Source: Desulfurococcales archaeon
GTDB lineage: Archaea; Thermoproteota; Thermoprotei_A; Sulfolobales; WANQ01
NCBI GenBank assembly: GCA_027043985.1
Contig: JALUDQ010000256.1
Coordinates: 1-7,093, forward strand
Reading direction: 5' to 3'
Length of the DNA: 7,093 nt
Each line of letters starts with the position of its first letter. Position 1 is the stretch's first letter. The notes below the pieces were generated by a model. That model did not search any database and was not told the origin of the DNA. It was given only the letters and a program-made list of their open reading frames with translations. Positions 5,513 through 7,093 of the stretch are shown in pieces. The position numbers were made by a program, and so were the translations under genes.

Positions 5513-6376
5513 ATGGTGTTGCCTTCTGATGAATCACTAGCAATGATACTACTCTATATTGCTGGTATCATAGCATCATACTATGTAGCTAAATTGTTGA
5601 AGGCAGTAGTAATAAAGGGTATGGGGTCTAAGAAGCCGTCTCTAGCATCAATTCTAGGAATAATGATAAATGTTTCAGCGGCTATAGTGGCCTCAATACT
5701 AGTTTTCGATATGGCTCAAATAGTATACCCTGAACTAGGCCAGGCAACCGTAATGCTAGCCTATGCTGCTGGTGCTATAACAGTAATCTTTGGTCTCGCG
5801 GCACAGAATAGTCTCGGCCACATTATAGCTGGTATTGTAATGGTTTTCAGCCAGGCCATTAGAGTTGGAGATGTCTTAGAATACAATGGCTCGATTGCAC
5901 GTGTAGAAGACATAACCCTGACCCATACGAGACTTGTCACACTTGATGGTAGACGTATAGTTATACCGAACCAGATACTATTGAACAAGGAGCTAGTAAA
6001 CTATAGTCTAGGGAAAAGAAGAGTTGCAGCGGTAGTTGATGTGGGAATAAGCTATGAGAGCAACGTAGAATTAGCTATTAAGGCTATGCTTGAAGCAGCA
6101 CTAGATCATCCAAGAATACTACCAAAACCCTACCCAGTTGTAATCGTTAAAGGGTTTGGAGAAAATAGTGTTAATCTACGCCTCTACGCCTACATAGAGC
6201 ATCCGTGGCTGAAACCCATAGTTGAAAGCGAGCTGATAATAGAGATACATAAGAGGTTTAAGGAATACGGTGTCGAGATACCATATCCTCGTAGAGTAGT
6301 GATAATGAGAGATAAAACGGGAGGCGAAGTGCCCAAGTCAATTGTATCGGAAGAAGAAGGAGTTATTGAAAGCTAG
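5513..6376 (+). CDS. MscS-family small-conductance mechanosensitive channel
   Basis: A 287-residue membrane protein, close to the size of E. coli MscS (286). It forms a tension-gated heptameric channel that releases solutes on hypo-osmotic shock. Predicted helices are TM1 at about 9-33, TM2 at about 45-70 and the pore-lining TM3 at about 78-113, which is rich in Ala and Gly (AYAAGAITVIFGLAAQNSLGHIIAG). The beta domain follows with the family signature: QAIRVGDVLEYNG (115-126), VEDITLTHTRLVTLDGRRIVIPN (131-153) and then NKELVNYS (158-165). The cytoplasmic alpha/beta domain runs from about 170 to 265, and the last 20 residues form an acidic tail (SEEEGVIES). The start is supported by a GAGGGAG site. 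The stop codon lies within a CTAG shared with the opposing gene. Family certain; conductance and ion preference not predictable here. Confidence 0.94.
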   Translation: MVLPSDESLAMILLYIAGIIASYYVAKLLKAVVIKGMGSKKPSLASILGIMINVSAAIVASILVFDMAQIVYPELGQATVMLAYAAGAITVIFGLAAQNSLGHIIAGIVMVFSQAIRVGDVLEYNGSIARVEDITLTHTRLVTLDGRRIVIPNQILLNKELVNYSLGKRRVAAVVDVGISYESNVELAIKAMLEAALDHPRILPKPYPVVIVKGFGENSVNLRLYAYIEHPWLKPIVESELIIEIHKRFKEYGVEIPYPRRVVIMRDKTGGEVPKSIVSEEEGVIES

Positions 6377-6846
6377 TATTTATCAACTAATTCCTCATCG
6401 TAGACTAGTTTTAATGAACGCAGAATTTTCATAGCTTTTTCCACGAACTGGTCTAGCTCCGAAGGCATTATGCCCTTCTCCATAGCCTTCTTCTTCACTA
6501 TCTCTTCAACTATAGCATACTTCTTATAGGTTTCATTAAGCTTCTTCCACGGAATACCCTTTAATGCTTGAGCAAACCTCTCATTAAAAGGCAGTACTCC
6601 TTTCTCCATAAGCAACGCTATTATAGGGTAGCCTACGTATCCCCTAAGTTTCGTACCATTGTCGTCACTATAGACTCTGCGGGTCTCATAGTCTACTATT
6701 ACAGTATACTTTCTAGTCCCATCGCTTGAAACAACAATCGCTTTCTTATCGTTAAGATGTTTTACGCGGCCATCAGCTAGTGCTCCAAGGGCTTCAAGAA
6801 TCTTTATGCGTGGAGGCTGTCTTAGATATCTCGGCATAGCTATCAT
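6373..6846 (-). CDS. conserved-looking archaeal protein of unknown function
   Basis: A 157-residue soluble, basic protein with no cysteines and no membrane helix. The N-terminus (MPRYLRQPPRIKILEALGALADGRV, split here as MPRYLRQPPRI and KILEALGALADGRV) looks like a style of conserved hypothetical protein found in crenarchaea, but I cannot name the family. Residues 33-60 look like alternating beta strands (KKAIVVSS, KYTVIVDYETRRVYSD). Residues 70-155 look mainly helical, with many Lys and Glu residues (YKKYAIVEEIVKKKAMEKG) and possible coiled-coil character near the end. Two starts are possible: ATG at 6844-6846 (MIAMPRY) or ATG at 6835-6837 (MPRY); the second gives the more natural N-terminus. 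No clear ribosome site precedes either, consistent with a leaderless message from the TTTAAG at 6881-6886. The stop overlaps the channel's stop by four bases. Confidence 0.8.
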   Translation of the reverse strand: MIAMPRYLRQPPRIKILEALGALADGRVKHLNDKKAIVVSSDGTRKYTVIVDYETRRVYSDDNGTKLRGYVGYPIIALLMEKGVLPFNERFAQALKGIPWKKLNETYKKYAIVEEIVKKKAMEKGIMPSELDQFVEKAMKILRSLKLVYDEELVDKY

Positions 6847-6880
6847 CTTGGAGTCCTATGCTCTCATAATATTATCTGGT

Positions 6881-6886
6881 CTTAAA
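6881..6886 (-). promoter_or_regulatory. TATA-like element for the 157-residue protein gene
   Basis: On the complement this reads TTTAAG. A start site about 26 bp downstream would fall near 6857, giving a leader of roughly 10-20 nt to either candidate ATG. The surrounding 6863-6900 region is also very AT-rich, so the exact element is uncertain. Confidence 0.35.
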
Positions 6887-6959
6887 GGCTATAATAATAC
6901 TCTGGTATTTCGGGCTATATTATTTCGACTATTATCGTATCTCCGCTAAGACAATAGCA

Positions 6960-6968
6960 CTTATATTT
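6960..6968 (+). promoter_or_regulatory. TATA-like element for the thiolase gene
   Basis: CTTATATTT on the plus strand. A transcription start about 26 bp downstream would lie near 6990, leaving a leader of about 15 nt before the GTG at 7005. The leader would include TGAGGTT at 6989-6995, a possible weak ribosome site. The 158-bp spacer 6847-7004 is otherwise AT-rich, with no gene visible. Confidence 0.4.
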
Positions 6969-7004
6969 TCCTCCTCCTACACCGTGTGTGAGGTTGTATT
7001 ATTC

Positions 7005-7093
7005 GTGAGGAAGGTCTATGTCGTTGGTGTAGGCTACACGAAAATAGGGCGACTATACCATCGCAGCCTAAAAGACTTGTTCGCTGAAGCGGC
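7005..7093 (+). CDS. acetyl-CoA C-acetyltransferase-like thiolase (SCP-x type), 3'-truncated by window edge
   Basis: Only the first 29 full codons are present. From GTG at 7005 they read (M)RKVYVVGVGYTKIGR and then LYHRSLKDLFAEAA. This is the characteristic opening of archaeal SCP-x-type thiolases: a first beta strand with VGVGxTKxGR, then a Ser-Leu-x-Asp-Leu helix. In archaea these enzymes condense acetyl-CoA to acetoacetyl-CoA. They are commonly followed by a DUF35 OB-fold protein and neighbour HMG-CoA synthase in the mevalonate route to isoprenoid lipids. The active-site Cys and His lie outside the window. The GTG is chosen because it begins the conserved strand; an in-frame upstream GTG at 6984 would add seven poorly matching residues. 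Whether the neighbours follow here cannot be seen. Confidence 0.82.
   Translation, partial: MRKVYVVGVGYTKIGRLYHRSLKDLFAEA

Noticed and set aside
6847..7004. A possible RNA gene or CRISPR-like repeat in the AT-rich spacer, with TATTTCG appearing twice
   Set aside because: The repeated word is only 7 bp, there is no regular spacing, no tRNA-like fold or conserved box, and divergent promoters explain the AT richness.

Overview
The window looks like chromosome from a hyperthermophilic crenarchaeon (Thermoproteota), probably Desulfurococcales-like. The genus cannot be fixed from sequence alone. The evidence is compact gene packing, heavy use of ATA/CTA/AGA/AGG codons, frequent TTG and GTG starts preceded by short G-rich Shine-Dalgarno sites, AT-rich TATA-like elements with very short leaders, and archaeal-type proteins: a TA0175-type phosphoglycolate phosphatase, an M42/TET aminopeptidase, and the opening of an archaeal mevalonate-pathway-type thiolase. 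I see no rRNA, tRNA, CRISPR array, insertion sequence or phage gene.

Layout, left to right. (1) A plus-strand pair of nucleoside-salvage genes: the 3' part of a uridine phosphorylase, then a PfkB-family kinase 10 bp downstream. (2) Convergent to it, a minus-strand, cysteine-rich 174-residue protein of unknown function. (3) Divergent from that gene across an 82-bp promoter region, a plus-strand two-gene unit: an amidohydrolase-like protein that has lost its metal ligands, and a 100-residue three-helix membrane protein 3 bp later. (4) An M42 metallopeptidase on the plus strand. (5) Convergent to it, a minus-strand phosphoglycolate phosphatase. (6) Divergent from that, an MscS-type mechanosensitive channel on the plus strand. 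(7) A minus-strand conserved-looking 157-residue protein whose stop codon overlaps the channel's stop inside one CTAG. (8) At the right edge, divergent from it, the start of a plus-strand thiolase.

Functionally, the phosphorylase and kinase can be read as successive steps of nucleoside breakdown: uridine to ribose-1-phosphate, then phosphorylation of that sugar, as in the archaeal pentose bisphosphate pathway. The kinase substrate is inferred from context and not proven by motifs. The other genes are mostly single housekeeping or orphan units. The most unusual item is the amidohydrolase-fold protein at 2070-3155. Its family edges are well preserved, but the catalytic HxH is VTY and the usual metal-binding Asp is Gly, so it is probably a pseudoenzyme, and it is coupled to a small membrane protein. 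Smaller curiosities are a perfect TATA-like palindrome between divergent genes, an imperfect 21-22 bp direct repeat at the 3' end of the phosphatase gene, and very tight or overlapping convergent gene ends.
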